Counted from the first letter of the stretch, positions 7,603 to 17,308 are shown. The stretch: 64,000 nucleotides of DNA from Francisella sp. LA112445 (GCF_012224145.1 NZ_CP041030.1:496001-560000); one strand, 5' to 3'. Notes: generated by a model from the sequence alone, not told the origin. Numbers and translations are program-made.

Positions 7603-9904
7603 ATATAGCATACAAAATGATCCAAATAGGGATCTTGAAGCACAAAAATACGATAACCCAATACCAAGTAGAGAAGTTATACTAAATTATATAAAAGATA
7701 CTAAACTGCCTGTAAGTATTGAAAATATAGCAACTGCTTTAGAAATCTTTAAGAAAAGTCTATTTGAAGGGTTAGTTAATCGTCTTGGGGCGATGGTTAG
7801 AGATGAGCAGCTAGAGAAAGATAAGTCATACTATAGTCTGCCAGATATGGTTCCTATTTACATAACTTCAAAAGTTACATCTGATAGGGATTCACGTTTA
7901 GAATTATTTAGTAATACTTTAAATACAAAAGTTAGCATTTTATCACATCAATCAAAATTAGTGATGGTTGGTGATGAGGTTACAGCTAAAGTTCTAGGTG
8001 TAAATAAGAGAGGTAGAATTGAGGCTGAAATAAAAACTATTGTTTCAAGAGCTCAAAAAATTGTTACAGGGTATTATTATAAGAGTTTTGATTGTCATTT
8101 TTTAAAACCAATAAGCAAAAATATAACTAATGATATTGTTCTTCTACCACCAAAAGAAAAGATCGAACATAATTCATTAATAGAAGCAGAAATAGTAGTT
8201 CAACCAAGTGTAAATAGTTGCGCTGTGGCTAAATTTAAACAAGAAGTCGAAGCTGTATCACCTGTCAAAGAGGCAATGATGATGGCTACGCAGAAGTATG
8301 ATTTGGTTGAACAGTGGAGCAAAAAGGCACTTAGATATTTAGAGAATATTTCTGAAGATGTATCTGTTGGTAGTAGAATTGATCTCCGTGATAAGCATTT
8401 TGTAACTATAGATGGCGAAGATGCTAAAGACTTTGATGATGCTGTTTATGCTCATAAGACTAAAAGTGGTAGCTGGAAACTATATGTTGCAATTGCTGAT
8501 GTTTCAAATTATGTGGCAAAAGATTCAGCATTAGATTTAGATGCAAAACGTCGTTCAACTTCAGTTTATTTTCCTGGCTATGTTATACCTATGTTACCTG
8601 AAAAACTTTCTAATGGTTTATGTTCGTTAAGACCAGAGGAGGATAGATATTCACTTGTTTGTGAGATGAATATTAGTAAGCAAGGTAAGCTATCAAGATA
8701 TAATTTTTATTCAGCTGTTATTAACTCAAAAGCACGACTTACTTATACAGAGGTTGCGAAGCTTTTAGAGAAAAAGCAAAATACTATTGTTGAAAAGACT
8801 CCTGAATTAGTCCCTAACTTGTTTGATTTATATGAGTTATATAAAGTATTACATAGTGCTAGGGAAATAAGAGGAGCAATAGATTTTGATACTGTTGAGA
8901 CACAAATAATACTCAACGAACATAATCATATAGAGTCAATTATCCCAAGACATCGTAATGATGCTCATAGGCTTATTGAAGAGTGTATGCTTGTAGCAAA
9001 TGTCGCAGCTGCTAAATTTATGATTAAGCATAAAAAGACTTCACCATTTAGAGTACATAGTGAGCCTAAAGAAGATCGCATGGAGACTCTGAAAAAATAT
9101 CTATCAAGGCATGGTATACATCTAGCCTATGGTAAAGATGGAAAGGTTACACCAAAAGCTTTATCTGAGATGCTTGAGAGTATAAAAGATCGTGCTGATT
9201 ATGATGATATTCAGATGATGACTTTACGGAGTATGAATCAAGCAATATATAGTATAAATAATGATGGACATTTTGGTTTAGCATATAGTGAATATACTCA
9301 CTTTACTTCGCCAATTCGAAGATATCCTGATTTAGTAGTGCATAGAATTATCAAATCAATAATTAATGAATATAAGCATGGTGGTGCAGACTATAAAGCT
9401 TCTGAGTTAGCTAATATCTGTGATAATGCTTCACAACAAGAGCGTAATGCTGATGGAGCTTCTAAGCAGGTAGAAAACTGGCTTAAGTGTTACTTTATGC
9501 AAGATTATATTGGTCATGTTTTAGAAGCACAAGTTAAGCATGTTAATGGCTTGGGACTTTTTGCTGAGCTAAAAGACATGTATATAGAAGGTTTAATACA
9601 TGTTTCGGCTATTCCTGGGGATTATTATATTTATGATGAAACCAAAGATATACTTATAGGTAAAAGGACTCATAAGGTTTATAAAATTGGTCAAGATATC
9701 ACAGTAAGGGTTGTTAGAGCTGACCTAGATAGGATACATATTGATTTTGAGTTATATGATCCTAGTAATAGTAAGTCTTTTGATGCAAGTGCTACTGAGA
9801 GGCCATCTGCTAAAAAACCAAAGAAAAATAAAAAGGTTAAAAAGAAGAGAGCTAGACGTAGAAGAAAGAATAAGTCTAGTAAAAAAGAAACTACTAAAGC
9901 TTAA
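7595..9904 (+). CDS. rnr: Ribonuclease R (GTG start)
   Basis: Processive 3'-5' exoribonuclease able to degrade structured RNA. It has 769 residues. Order of parts: N-terminal winged helix (about 25-80), two cold-shock/OB domains (about 85-240), the RNB catalytic domain, an S1 domain (about 645-725) and a basic tail. The RNB metal cluster is D273, D279, D281 and D282 in IDGEDAKDFDDA. The last 35 residues are almost all Lys, Arg and Ser, as in other RNase R proteins. The start is GTG at 7595, inside the end of truB. Its stop overlaps the convergent aldo/keto reductase gene by 4 bp. Confidence 0.95.
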   Translation: MSKYSIQNDPNRDLEAQKYDNPIPSREVILNYIKDTKLPVSIENIATALEIFKKSLFEGLVNRLGAMVRDEQLEKDKSYYSLPDMVPIYITSKVTSDRDSRLELFSNTLNTKVSILSHQSKLVMVGDEVTAKVLGVNKRGRIEAEIKTIVSRAQKIVTGYYYKSFDCHFLKPISKNITNDIVLLPPKEKIEHNSLIEAEIVVQPSVNSCAVAKFKQEVEAVSPVKEAMMMATQKYDLVEQWSKKALRYLENISEDVSVGSRIDLRDKHFVTIDGEDAKDFDDAVYAHKTKSGSWKLYVAIADVSNYVAKDSALDLDAKRRSTSVYFPGYVIPMLPEKLSNGLCSLRPEEDRYSLVCEMNISKQGKLSRYNFYSAVINSKARLTYTEVAKLLEKKQNTIVEKTPELVPNLFDLYELYKVLHSAREIRGAIDFDTVETQIILNEHNHIESIIPRHRNDAHRLIEECMLVANVAAAKFMIKHKKTSPFRVHSEPKEDRMETLKKYLSRHGIHLAYGKDGKVTPKALSEMLESIKDRADYDDIQMMTLRSMNQAIYSINNDGHFGLAYSEYTHFTSPIRRYPDLVVHRIIKSIINEYKHGGADYKASELANICDNASQQERNADGASKQVENWLKCYFMQDYIGHVLEAQVKHVNGLGLFAELKDMYIEGLIHVSAIPGDYYIYDETKDILIGKRTHKVYKIGQDITVRVVRADLDRIHIDFELYDPSNSKSFDASATERPSAKKPKKNKKVKKKRARRRRKNKSSKKETTKA

Positions 9905-10770
9905 GGTGCTTCATGCCCATTTGATATTTCTAAGATCTTAAACCAATCTTGAACATCTAAATTTATTTCTTGTGATTTTACAGTATTTTCTAATCTTGAA
10001 ATATTTTGGCTGCCTATAATTACTTGAGGCTTTGCAGGGTGTTTAAGTAACCATGCCATAGCAATTTGATCAATACTATTTACATTGTATTTAGTAACTA
10101 GAGTTTGCATAAACGCAACAAGCTCTTTTTCCTTAGATGTTTCTGGGTTAAAAATCTTTCCACCAGCTAAAGGAGACCATGCCATAGGACGAATTTTATG
10201 TTGTTGTAATTGATCTAGAGTTCCATCATAGAAAGTATCTGTATGTAATACTGATATCTCAACCTGATTTGTCTTTAGCGGGATATAGCTATTTAATAAG
10301 TTAAACTGTGATGGTGTGAAGTTTGAGACACCAAACTCTTTTACTTTACCTTCTTTACGTAATTTTTCAAAAGTTTCAGCAATCACTTCAGCATTCATAA
10401 GAGGGCTAGGTCTATGTACTAGTAATAGATCAAGGTAGTCAGTACGTAGATTTTTTAAAGAATTTTCAGCAGATTCTATAATGCTTGCAGGAGATAAGTC
10501 ATAATGTTTGACTTTATTTTTTGGCGTAAAATCGCATTCAAATTTGATGCCACACTTACTTACAATTTGCATTTTATCACGTAGATGAGAATGATTTTGT
10601 AGAGCATCACCAAAAAGCTTTTCACATTTATATTCACCATAGATATCAGCGTGATCCATTGTGCTAATGCCTAGATCAAGAGCTTTTTCAACAAGTTCAA
10701 CAGTTTGTTTTTGTGATAGTTTAGCATCATCTAAACGCCAGAAACCTAGAGCAAAATTGTTTTTTAGCAT
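9901..10770 (-). CDS. Aldo/keto reductase
   Basis: NADPH-dependent oxidoreductase of the AKR superfamily, 289 residues, resembling the E. coli YdhF type. The catalytic tetrad is D39 and Y44 (MDHADIYGEY), K72 (SKCGIK) and H119 (LLVHRPSP). The C-terminal cofactor motif is IIGSQNISRLENTV. Substrate is unknown. The gene is convergent with rnr (4-bp overlap of the ends) and divergent from the dioxygenase gene at 10930, with 159 AT-rich bp between the starts. The region between them must hold promoters for both directions. Confidence 0.88.
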   Translation of the reverse strand: MLKNNFALGFWRLDDAKLSQKQTVELVEKALDLGISTMDHADIYGEYKCEKLFGDALQNHSHLRDKMQIVSKCGIKFECDFTPKNKVKHYDLSPASIIESAENSLKNLRTDYLDLLLVHRPSPLMNAEVIAETFEKLRKEGKVKEFGVSNFTPSQFNLLNSYIPLKTNQVEISVLHTDTFYDGTLDQLQQHKIRPMAWSPLAGGKIFNPETSKEKELVAFMQTLVTKYNVNSIDQIAMAWLLKHPAKPQVIIGSQNISRLENTVKSQEINLDVQDWFKILEISNGHEAP

Positions 10771-10929
10771 GATTTTTCCTTATTATTTTTTAGGGATAAG
10801 AGTTTATTAGATTAGGAAAATCTTATAAAAAAAAATACTAATTTACAATAAAAAATACTTTCCTAAAAAATTACTAAGTGATAATTTAAATTAGATGGTT
10901 GTTTTATTTACATTAAAGGAAGTTTAATT

Positions 10930-11901
10930 ATGGTATTTAAGAATGAGCATATCCAAGAGCAAAAAATTACTAATGGTAAGCCTTTTCCTTATGTCTTAAA
11001 AAATAATGGTCAGGTAAGCTCAAGTGAAGAATTTTTAGTATGGGTAAAAGAAAATAAAGATTCTCTAAAAGATTTGTTATTAGAGCATGATGCTGTACTG
11101 TTTCGAGACTTTCCTGTAGATGAAGCACAAACTTTTGAGGAAATGCTAGATATCGCTGAATTTCCTCGTATGGGATATGTTGGAGGAGCTGCTCCACGTA
11201 ATAAAATGACAAGTGGTAGAGTCTTAACAGCAAATGAATCGCCATCTAGTGAAAGTATTCCGTTTCATCATGAGATGGCGCAAACTCCAAATCCACCTAA
11301 GAATATCTTTTTCTACTGCCATATTGCTGCAGAAAAAGGTGGAGCTACACCAATTCTACAATCAAACTTACTTTATAAGAGTTTTATTGAAATAGATCCA
11401 GAGTATGCAAACATGATAGAGAACAAAGGTGTTAGATATATTCGTGTGATGCCTCCTGAGACAGATACTAAATCAGCCATTGGAAGATCATGGAAAGAAA
11501 CATTTCAATGTGAAACTAAAGAAGATGCTGAAAAAATAATGACAGAGCTCGGTACAGAGTGGGAATGGTTAGAAAATGATAATCTAAAAACAATCACAGC
11601 AGTATTACCAGCAGTTAGATTTGATGAACAAACAAAGCAAAAAACATTTTTTAATTCAATGATCGCTGTTTATACCGGTTGGAATGATGCTAGAAATCTT
11701 GGTGAAAAATCTGTAGTGACAGGGGATGGTGAATATTTAGATCCTAAAGTTATGCAAAAATTAGTAGAAGCTGCCCAAAAAGATGCAGTTGCATTTAAAT
11801 GGCATAAAGGTGATGTATTATGGATTAATAATAATACTGTTTTGCACTCTCGCCAGCCTTATGAAGGTGAAAGAAAGATCTGTGCATCTATATCTCAATA
11901 A
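10930..11901 (+). CDS. TauD/TfdA-family Fe(II)/2-oxoglutarate dioxygenase
   Basis: Non-haem iron, 2-oxoglutarate-dependent oxygenase of 323 residues. The iron facial triad is visible as H113-x-E115 (in PFHHEMAQTP) and the distal H306 (NTVLHSRQP). R315 is well placed for 2-oxoglutarate binding. The H-x-E form is that of the clavaminate-synthase/SyrP-like branch rather than of true TauD (H-x-D), so the substrate is probably an amino-acid-like or natural-product-like molecule and not taurine. RBS AAAGGAAG precedes the ATG. The transporter gene follows after 49 bp, which suggests a paired uptake/export and oxidation function. Confidence 0.8.
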   Translation: MVFKNEHIQEQKITNGKPFPYVLKNNGQVSSSEEFLVWVKENKDSLKDLLLEHDAVLFRDFPVDEAQTFEEMLDIAEFPRMGYVGGAAPRNKMTSGRVLTANESPSSESIPFHHEMAQTPNPPKNIFFYCHIAAEKGGATPILQSNLLYKSFIEIDPEYANMIENKGVRYIRVMPPETDTKSAIGRSWKETFQCETKEDAEKIMTELGTEWEWLENDNLKTITAVLPAVRFDEQTKQKTFFNSMIAVYTGWNDARNLGEKSVVTGDGEYLDPKVMQKLVEAAQKDAVAFKWHKGDVLWINNNTVLHSRQPYEGERKICASISQ

Positions 11902-11950
11902 GTAAGTTAACACTTATATTTCTAATGAATAATTTTGGAGTGTATGATTA

Positions 11951-13444
11951 ATGAAACTGAAGTTACGCAATTACTTTGCCTATGGTTTAGGTGATGTCTT
12001 TGGGGGAGGTGCTTTTACTCTTATAGGGACTTTCTTTTTAATATTTTTAACGAATAATGTTGGTTTATCGCCATGGTTGGCTGGTCTTATATTTGGTTTA
12101 GGGCGTTTTTGGTTAGCTATTGTCGATCCGATAGTAGGAAATCTTTCTGATAGAATTCGTTCACGTTTTGGGCGTAGAAGAGTATTCTTTTTAATTGGTT
12201 TTATCCCTATACTATTTACATTTATTCCTTTGTGGATGACACCTATTCATGTTAATGCAGAACATTCTAATGAGTTTCAGGTATTTTTATATTATTTGGT
12301 AATGTATTGTGTATTTGACTTTATCTACTCGATATTAGATACACCTTATGCATCTTTAGCTGCTGATATGAGTCATGATTATAAAGAGAGGGTATATCTA
12401 TCAGCTTTTAGAATGGGATCATCTCAATTCTCAGCAATATTATCTACAGCTATTGCACCTTTGCTTTTAGTTAGCTTTTCATATAGCTCTAAAGCCTATG
12501 TAATTATGGCTACTGTATTTGCAATACTTTATTCAAGTGTTTGGGTAATAGTATTTTTAGGTACAAGTGAGATACCTCCAAAAAATAATTATAAAGAAAA
12601 AAGTCTAAGATGGTTTATGGTACCATTAAGTGGTTTTATTAGCTTTTTCTCGGCGATTAAAAATAAAACATTTCGTTATCATTTAGGATTATATCTATTT
12701 GCATTTGCAGGTTTAGATATACTTATGAGTTTTTCAGCGTATTATATAAATGTATATTTAGATAAGCCTGAGCTAATGTCATATGTTAGCTCAATGTGGA
12801 TTGTTCAGTTAATAGTTTTGCCAGTGTATATATTTATTGCAAGTAGGTATAGTAAGGCTACAGCCTACAGGATAGGTGCGTGTATTTGGTTCTTAGCTGT
12901 AGTTGCTTTAGTAAACTTAACTCCTGAAAATGCCTCGCCATTTACAGTAAGTCTTCACTTTGGATTGATTGGGTTAGGTTTATCTGCATGCTATGTAATG
13001 CCTATGACCATGCTTAGTTTTGTTACAGAAGTTGATACTTTAATGAGTTGTAAAAGAAGAACTGGAATATATGCTGGTGCAATGTCATTTGCTAGGAAGT
13101 TTTCACAAGGTGTTTTAATACTTCCAGGAATTGGGCTTTTGTTGACAGTGATTGGCTATAAGAAAAATGCAACAGTCCAAACACCAGATACCTTATTTTA
13201 TTTGCATTGGGTGTTTATATTAGTACCTTTAGTGCTTATTGTAATAGGTTTCTTATTTTCGTTAAGATTTGCTGTGAATCGTAGGAATTTTCATTTGCTT
13301 CAAAAAGAGGTGAATCGTCTTGAATCTGGAGATACTACAGAATCAGATTGTCATAGTACAAGAGACTTATGTAGAAAGGTTACAGGTAAATCTTATAGAG
13401 CTTTAATAGAAACTTGGAGAGAGTTTTATTCAAAGCATTCTTAG
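11951..13444 (+). CDS. MFS transporter, glycoside-pentoside-hexuronide (GPH) type
   Basis: Polytopic membrane transporter of 497 residues with about 12 predicted membrane segments. The N-terminus (NYFAYGLGDVFGGGAF) and the loop DPIVGNLSDRIRSRFGRRR are typical of the GPH cation-symporter family. The hydrophilic C-terminal tail (about 440-497) is longer than in most GPH members. It follows the dioxygenase gene with RBS TTTGGAG. It may carry that enzyme's substrate or product; a sugar substrate is only a family-level guess. It is convergent with the desaturase gene, with a 29-bp gap. Confidence 0.82.
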   Translation: MKLKLRNYFAYGLGDVFGGGAFTLIGTFFLIFLTNNVGLSPWLAGLIFGLGRFWLAIVDPIVGNLSDRIRSRFGRRRVFFLIGFIPILFTFIPLWMTPIHVNAEHSNEFQVFLYYLVMYCVFDFIYSILDTPYASLAADMSHDYKERVYLSAFRMGSSQFSAILSTAIAPLLLVSFSYSSKAYVIMATVFAILYSSVWVIVFLGTSEIPPKNNYKEKSLRWFMVPLSGFISFFSAIKNKTFRYHLGLYLFAFAGLDILMSFSAYYINVYLDKPELMSYVSSMWIVQLIVLPVYIFIASRYSKATAYRIGACIWFLAVVALVNLTPENASPFTVSLHFGLIGLGLSACYVMPMTMLSFVTEVDTLMSCKRRTGIYAGAMSFARKFSQGVLILPGIGLLLTVIGYKKNATVQTPDTLFYLHWVFILVPLVLIVIGFLFSLRFAVNRRNFHLLQKEVNRLESGDTTESDCHSTRDLCRKVTGKSYRALIETWREFYSKHS

Positions 13445-13473
13445 TATTTTTGGATTTAATATATTATGAAAAT

Positions 13474-14304
13474 CTAAGCTGTTTTTTTAGGTTGTTTAAA
13501 ATCCCAAACAATTCTAAACTTTTTAAGTACACATAAAATCATGTACGTTATGTCTAGTTGCCAGAACTTAAGATTATTTCTTATTGAATATGCAAATTTG
13601 TGATGATTATTATGCCAACCTTCACCAAATGTTATTAGTGCAACAAGCCAGTTGTTGCGACTATTATCTGTAGTTTGGTAATCTCTAGATCCAAAAATAT
13701 GGCAAATTGAATTTACACTAAAAGTAGTATGGTAAAGCAGTACGGTACTTAATATACCACCCCAAAATACAAAAGCAAGTCCAGAAGTTTCAAGAGCTGG
13801 ATAGAAATAACTAATACAACTACCTAGCATAAAAAGTCCAACTAAATATAATGCAAAAGATTCATGAGCATGTTTATCAAGCCATACTATCTCAGGATAT
13901 TTAACCCAGTCTTTGATAAACTTAGGGTCGACTTCATCACTTCTTGCTTCAAAAACCCAACCAACATGAGCCTGGAAAACACCATTTTTAGGAGAGTGCA
14001 TATCTGTTTCTTTATCCGAATGGATATGATGATATCTATGGTGTCCTGACCACCAAAGAGGACCTTTTTGTGAAGCCCATGTACCTACTAAGGCTAATAT
14101 AAACTGAAATACTCGTGATGTTTTAAAAGCTTTATGTGAGAAATAGCGGTGATATCCAGCAGTAAGAGCAAATGTCCTCATACTAAAGGTTATAAGAAAT
14201 ACCAAAAGAGCTGTAATATTATAATTCACAAAAAATATTGCTAAGCATGCTAAGTGCATTGCGCTAAAAGCTATTATTGTGAATTTATTTGACTGTTGTT
14301 GCAT
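13474..14304 (-). CDS. Membrane fatty-acid desaturase (acyl-CoA delta-9 desaturase type)
   Basis: Integral-membrane di-iron desaturase of 276 residues. All three histidine boxes are present: H52-RYFS-H57, H89-RY-H92-H93 and H231-NN-H234-H235, with an extra conserved H202 in NSICHIFG. Hydrophobic segments lie at about 12-47, 68-80, 150-171 and 175-195. It should introduce a cis double bond into acyl chains using O2. It is the last gene of the minus-strand lipid operon, 12 bp after the short-chain dehydrogenase, with RBS GGAGAG. Its product would supply unsaturated chains for the cyclopropane-synthase-like enzyme at 16115. Confidence 0.88.
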   Translation of the reverse strand: MQQQSNKFTIIAFSAMHLACLAIFFVNYNITALLVFLITFSMRTFALTAGYHRYFSHKAFKTSRVFQFILALVGTWASQKGPLWWSGHHRYHHIHSDKETDMHSPKNGVFQAHVGWVFEARSDEVDPKFIKDWVKYPEIVWLDKHAHESFALYLVGLFMLGSCISYFYPALETSGLAFVFWGGILSTVLLYHTTFSVNSICHIFGSRDYQTTDNSRNNWLVALITFGEGWHNNHHKFAYSIRNNLKFWQLDITYMILCVLKKFRIVWDFKQPKKTA

Positions 14305-14316
14305 AAGCTCTCCATG

Positions 14317-15060
14317 TTAGATCATTTTTTTTGCAATTTTAAAGTATAGTTTGTAAGGTAATGCTGCAATTAGTTTTAGAATTATAGTAAATTTTTTCGT
14401 AAAATGAACCTCAAATTTGTTAGATTGTAGACCTTTGATAATACTATCTGCTGCTTGTTGTGGCTCAAGCAGAGCAGGCATTTTAAAATTGTTTTTATCA
14501 GTAAGCTTAGTTTTTACAAAGCTTGGATTGATTAAACGAATATCTAAATCAGGATTTTCTGCCTTTAAGCTTTCAACCAAGTTGATAACACCAGCTTTAG
14601 TTGCTGCATATGGTTGAGACCTTGGTAACCCAATATAACCAGCTACACTTGCAGTTATAGCAAGCTGACACTTAGGATTGTTTTTTATATATGGTAGTAC
14701 AAATCTAATTAGATAAAAGACAGCGGTAAGATTTGTCTGTATTGTTTTATCTAGATTTGAAATAGCAATATCACTAATTAAAGAAGGTTCATAAAAAGCA
14801 GGCAAGTAGATTATAAAATCTGGTTTGTAGGTTAGGGCAGATTTAGCACCTTCTTCGAATTCTAAGAAATTAGCTACATCAATGCTTATTATTTCAGCTT
14901 TGTTTTTTAGCTGGTCAGCAATATTTTGAAGCTTTTCTTCAGAGCGAGCAGAGATAATGAACTTAGCTTCTATAGAGCTATCTAATCTTTGCAAAAGTGC
15001 TTTACCTATACCATCTGTAGCACCTGTTATCCATATGGTTTTATTTGCAAATTTTTGCAT
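14317..15060 (-). CDS. Short-chain dehydrogenase/reductase in lipid operon
   Basis: Classical SDR of 247 residues. NAD(P)-binding motif TGATDGIG (residues 12-19), N110, catalytic S138, and Y151-x3-K155 in the YAATK motif. A hydrophobic, basic C-terminus (about 222-247) suggests membrane association. Substrate unknown; a lipid-derived carbonyl is an inference from its neighbours. It begins 1 bp after the DUF3833 gene stop, with RBS TGGAGAG, and is followed by the desaturase. Confidence 0.85.
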   Translation of the reverse strand: MQKFANKTIWITGATDGIGKALLQRLDSSIEAKFIISARSEEKLQNIADQLKNKAEIISIDVANFLEFEEGAKSALTYKPDFIIYLPAFYEPSLISDIAISNLDKTIQTNLTAVFYLIRFVLPYIKNNPKCQLAITASVAGYIGLPRSQPYAATKAGVINLVESLKAENPDLDIRLINPSFVKTKLTDKNNFKMPALLEPQQAADSIIKGLQSNKFEVHFTKKFTIILKLIAALPYKLYFKIAKKMI

Positions 15061-15061
15061 A

Positions 15062-15604
15062 CTACTCTCCAGTATTTTCCTTATGCATAAATAGTGTTAG
15101 TGATCCGACAGTTATACCGAATTTTTTGAAAGTGTTCTTATTTATTAATACTCCGTCATGCATTAGATACATCCAGTCATCGAAACTGATTTTATATTTT
15201 TTATCACCAACAGGGATATTCATTTGATATTGCCAGTTCATAGCATTACCTTCGACATAAATTTTAGCTCTACCAATTACATCACCGGTTGTGCCTTCAT
15301 AGTAGTTATCAGATATCTTTTTGATTTTCCAAATGCGATGATCTTTTTCACCATTATAGTAAACCATATTTTCATCAAAAGTACCGATATCACCATCCCA
15401 GCTTGCAGTACCAGAGAAATCAAATTTTTTGATGACTTTGCCTTTGTAATCTTGAATAAGCCCTGTACCAACGATTTTACCTTGTAGATATTTTTGTAAG
15501 TCTAGCTTTGGACCTTCGCCTTTGTAGCTAGAAATATCAGCAGAGCATCCAAAAAGTCCTAGTGCCATAATAATTACTCCTATTTTATATATTAATCTCT
15601 TCAT
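15062..15604 (-). CDS. DUF3833-family lipoprotein
   Basis: Predicted lipoprotein of 180 residues. The signal sequence ends in the lipobox LGLFGC, with the lipidated Cys at 20. The mature part is mostly beta-rich (for example KFDFSGTASWDGDIGTFDE and ISDNYYEGTTGDVIGRA). It matches my memory of DUF3833, a family found beside cyclopropane-synthase-like, DUF1365 and FAD-oxidoreductase genes in many proteobacteria. Biochemical role is not known to me. It overlaps the chalcone-isomerase-like gene by 4 bp and abuts the SDR gene, so it is firmly inside the operon. Confidence 0.75.
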   Translation of the reverse strand: MKRLIYKIGVIIMALGLFGCSADISSYKGEGPKLDLQKYLQGKIVGTGLIQDYKGKVIKKFDFSGTASWDGDIGTFDENMVYYNGEKDHRIWKIKKISDNYYEGTTGDVIGRAKIYVEGNAMNWQYQMNIPVGDKKYKISFDDWMYLMHDGVLINKNTFKKFGITVGSLTLFMHKENTGE

Positions 15605-16122
15605 AATAATCCCCTTAGTTTCTTCGAAAGCTTAATGTTTGATGATCTATCGCTTAGCCATATTTCAAAGAAATATTTAGATAGTTTTTTAGATGGTATT
15701 TCACCAATTAATCCTGAGTCTGAGTATAGATAACCATTACCATCTTGATCCATGTAACCATATAGGTTAGAACCTTTTTTTACATTAGGAATTAGATTGT
15801 TAAATACTTCACTATACTCTCTAGAGTTATCATTAACATCCATAGGGTGTTGTTCATAGATTTGCTGTACTGTGTGTTTAGCAATAGTTTGTCCACTGAT
15901 ATTTCTTAGATAATGAATTTTTAGTAGAAAAGGTTTATTCCAACTAAAAGTACCATTTTGAGTAAGAAGAGTTGCATCATATATGCTAAAAAACCATTTT
16001 GTAAAATGTATCTTACCAACTTGCTGAGATTCTTGTTTTTTTACCTGTGCTAAAGTCAAAGGTTTAGCAGTAGCTAGAAGTGGTAGACTGATAAATACTA
16101 TTACTAGTAGTTTCCTAAGCAT
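15601..16122 (-). CDS. Chalcone-isomerase-like exported protein
   Basis: Exported protein of 173 residues with a signal peptide that probably ends near LLATA (residue 19). The pattern GKIHFTKWFFSIYDATLL, then the basic YLRNISGQTIAKHTV, is that of the bacterial chalcone-isomerase-like family, whose members mostly lack proven isomerase activity. Some chalcone-isomerase-fold proteins bind fatty acids, which would suit the operon; this is inference. It overlaps both neighbours (8 bp with the cfa-like gene, 4 bp with DUF3833). Confidence 0.72.
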   Translation of the reverse strand: MLRKLLVIVFISLPLLATAKPLTLAQVKKQESQQVGKIHFTKWFFSIYDATLLTQNGTFSWNKPFLLKIHYLRNISGQTIAKHTVQQIYEQHPMDVNDNSREYSEVFNNLIPNVKKGSNLYGYMDQDGNGYLYSDSGLIGEIPSKKLSKYFFEIWLSDRSSNIKLSKKLRGLL

Positions 16123-17278
16123 GAACTATCTCCAGTTGGGCAACATCAATACGGCCATGAGTAAATGCAGCACTACATGAGTTTAAGTAAAAACGCCACA
16201 TTCTTTGGAAGCGTTTATCAAAACCAAGTTTAATTAGATTTTGCTCTACATTGATAAAACTTTTGTCCCATTGATCTAGAGTTTTAGCATAATCTTTACC
16301 AAAAAAATCTTTGTTTATACATTTTAGCCCCACTTTATCAAGCTCAATATTAATTTGCTCAATAGATGGTAAAAACCCGCCAGGGAATATGAAGGTTCTA
16401 ATCATATCAGTACCTTTTGCATAATCAGCAAAAAGCTTGTCATCAATAACTATACTTTGGATGATTATTTTACCATCTTGTTTTATTAGTGATTTAAGCT
16501 TTGAAAAATATGTATTCCAGTATTCTCTACCTACTGCCTCGATCATTTCAATAGAAACTAAATAATCATATTTGCCTTCTTGGATACGGTAATCTTCGAT
16601 AACTATGTCAGCATTTTTACCAGTTAAACGCTCTTTAGCATAGTCATGTTGCTCTTGAGAAAGTGTAATACCTTTGACAGAATAGTTACCATTATTTAAA
16701 GCAGTCTCAGCAAAGCCACCCCAGCCACAACCAATCTCAATAATTGAGCCATTTTTTTTATCAAATTTATCGATAATATTTTGATACTTATTTATTTGTG
16801 CTTGCTCTAATGTTTCATCATCATTTTTATATAAAGCAGAAGAGTAGGTCATAGTTTTATCTAACCATAACTTATAAAACTCATTACCTAAATCATAATG
16901 TGCATGGATGTTTTTTTTGCTTTGCTTGATGTTGTTACGTTTGGTTAAATATCCAAGTTTTTGCAGTATTTTGAAAAGTATATTTGGTTCCATATATTGG
17001 CCAAAAGCTTCTTCATTTTCTAAACCTAGTAGAATTAGTGATTTTAGATCTGAAGTTTCCCAGTAGCCATCACGATAGTCAGCGGCAAAACCAATATCAG
17101 CTTTTAATTTTAGATTTACAACTGTACGCCAATCTTTAAGTTTAAGATCTGCTGTTGGACCTTGCTTGCCACCTTTTGTAAATATTGTATCACCTTCAGG
17201 AGTAGTTAAGTGTAGCTCACCATATTCAATTTTATTTAGTGATTCCAGGAGATTTTTCTTTACTAACTTTTCAAACAT
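16115..17278 (-). CDS. cfa: Cyclopropane-fatty-acyl-phospholipid synthase family methyltransferase
   Basis: SAM-dependent enzyme of 387 residues acting on double bonds of phospholipid acyl chains. SAM motif EIGCGWGGFAE at 181-191. The bicarbonate/active-site glutamate E244 is in SIEMIEAVG. The HYDLGNEFY block starts at H127, and the C-terminal AAFTHGRIDV block is present. In E. coli it makes cyclopropane fatty acids. In operons with an FAD oxidoreductase and DUF1365 the homologue may instead methylate the chain (UfaM-type) on the way to furan fatty acids. Sequence alone does not separate the two, so the symbol marks the family only. It starts 135 bp after DUF1365, the largest gap in the operon. 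Confidence 0.85.
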   Translation of the reverse strand: MFEKLVKKNLLESLNKIEYGELHLTTPEGDTIFTKGGKQGPTADLKLKDWRTVVNLKLKADIGFAADYRDGYWETSDLKSLILLGLENEEAFGQYMEPNILFKILQKLGYLTKRNNIKQSKKNIHAHYDLGNEFYKLWLDKTMTYSSALYKNDDETLEQAQINKYQNIIDKFDKKNGSIIEIGCGWGGFAETALNNGNYSVKGITLSQEQHDYAKERLTGKNADIVIEDYRIQEGKYDYLVSIEMIEAVGREYWNTYFSKLKSLIKQDGKIIIQSIVIDDKLFADYAKGTDMIRTFIFPGGFLPSIEQINIELDKVGLKCINKDFFGKDYAKTLDQWDKSFINVEQNLIKLGFDKRFQRMWRFYLNSCSAAFTHGRIDVAQLEIVHA

Positions 17279-17308
17279 TTTGCAGATACCAATTTTATAA
17301 CTTGTTTA

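Noticed and set aside
9741-9941. Plus-strand reading frame inside the 3' end of rnr
   Set aside because: It is an out-of-frame reading of the Lys/Arg-rich rnr tail, with no start signal and no recognisable product.
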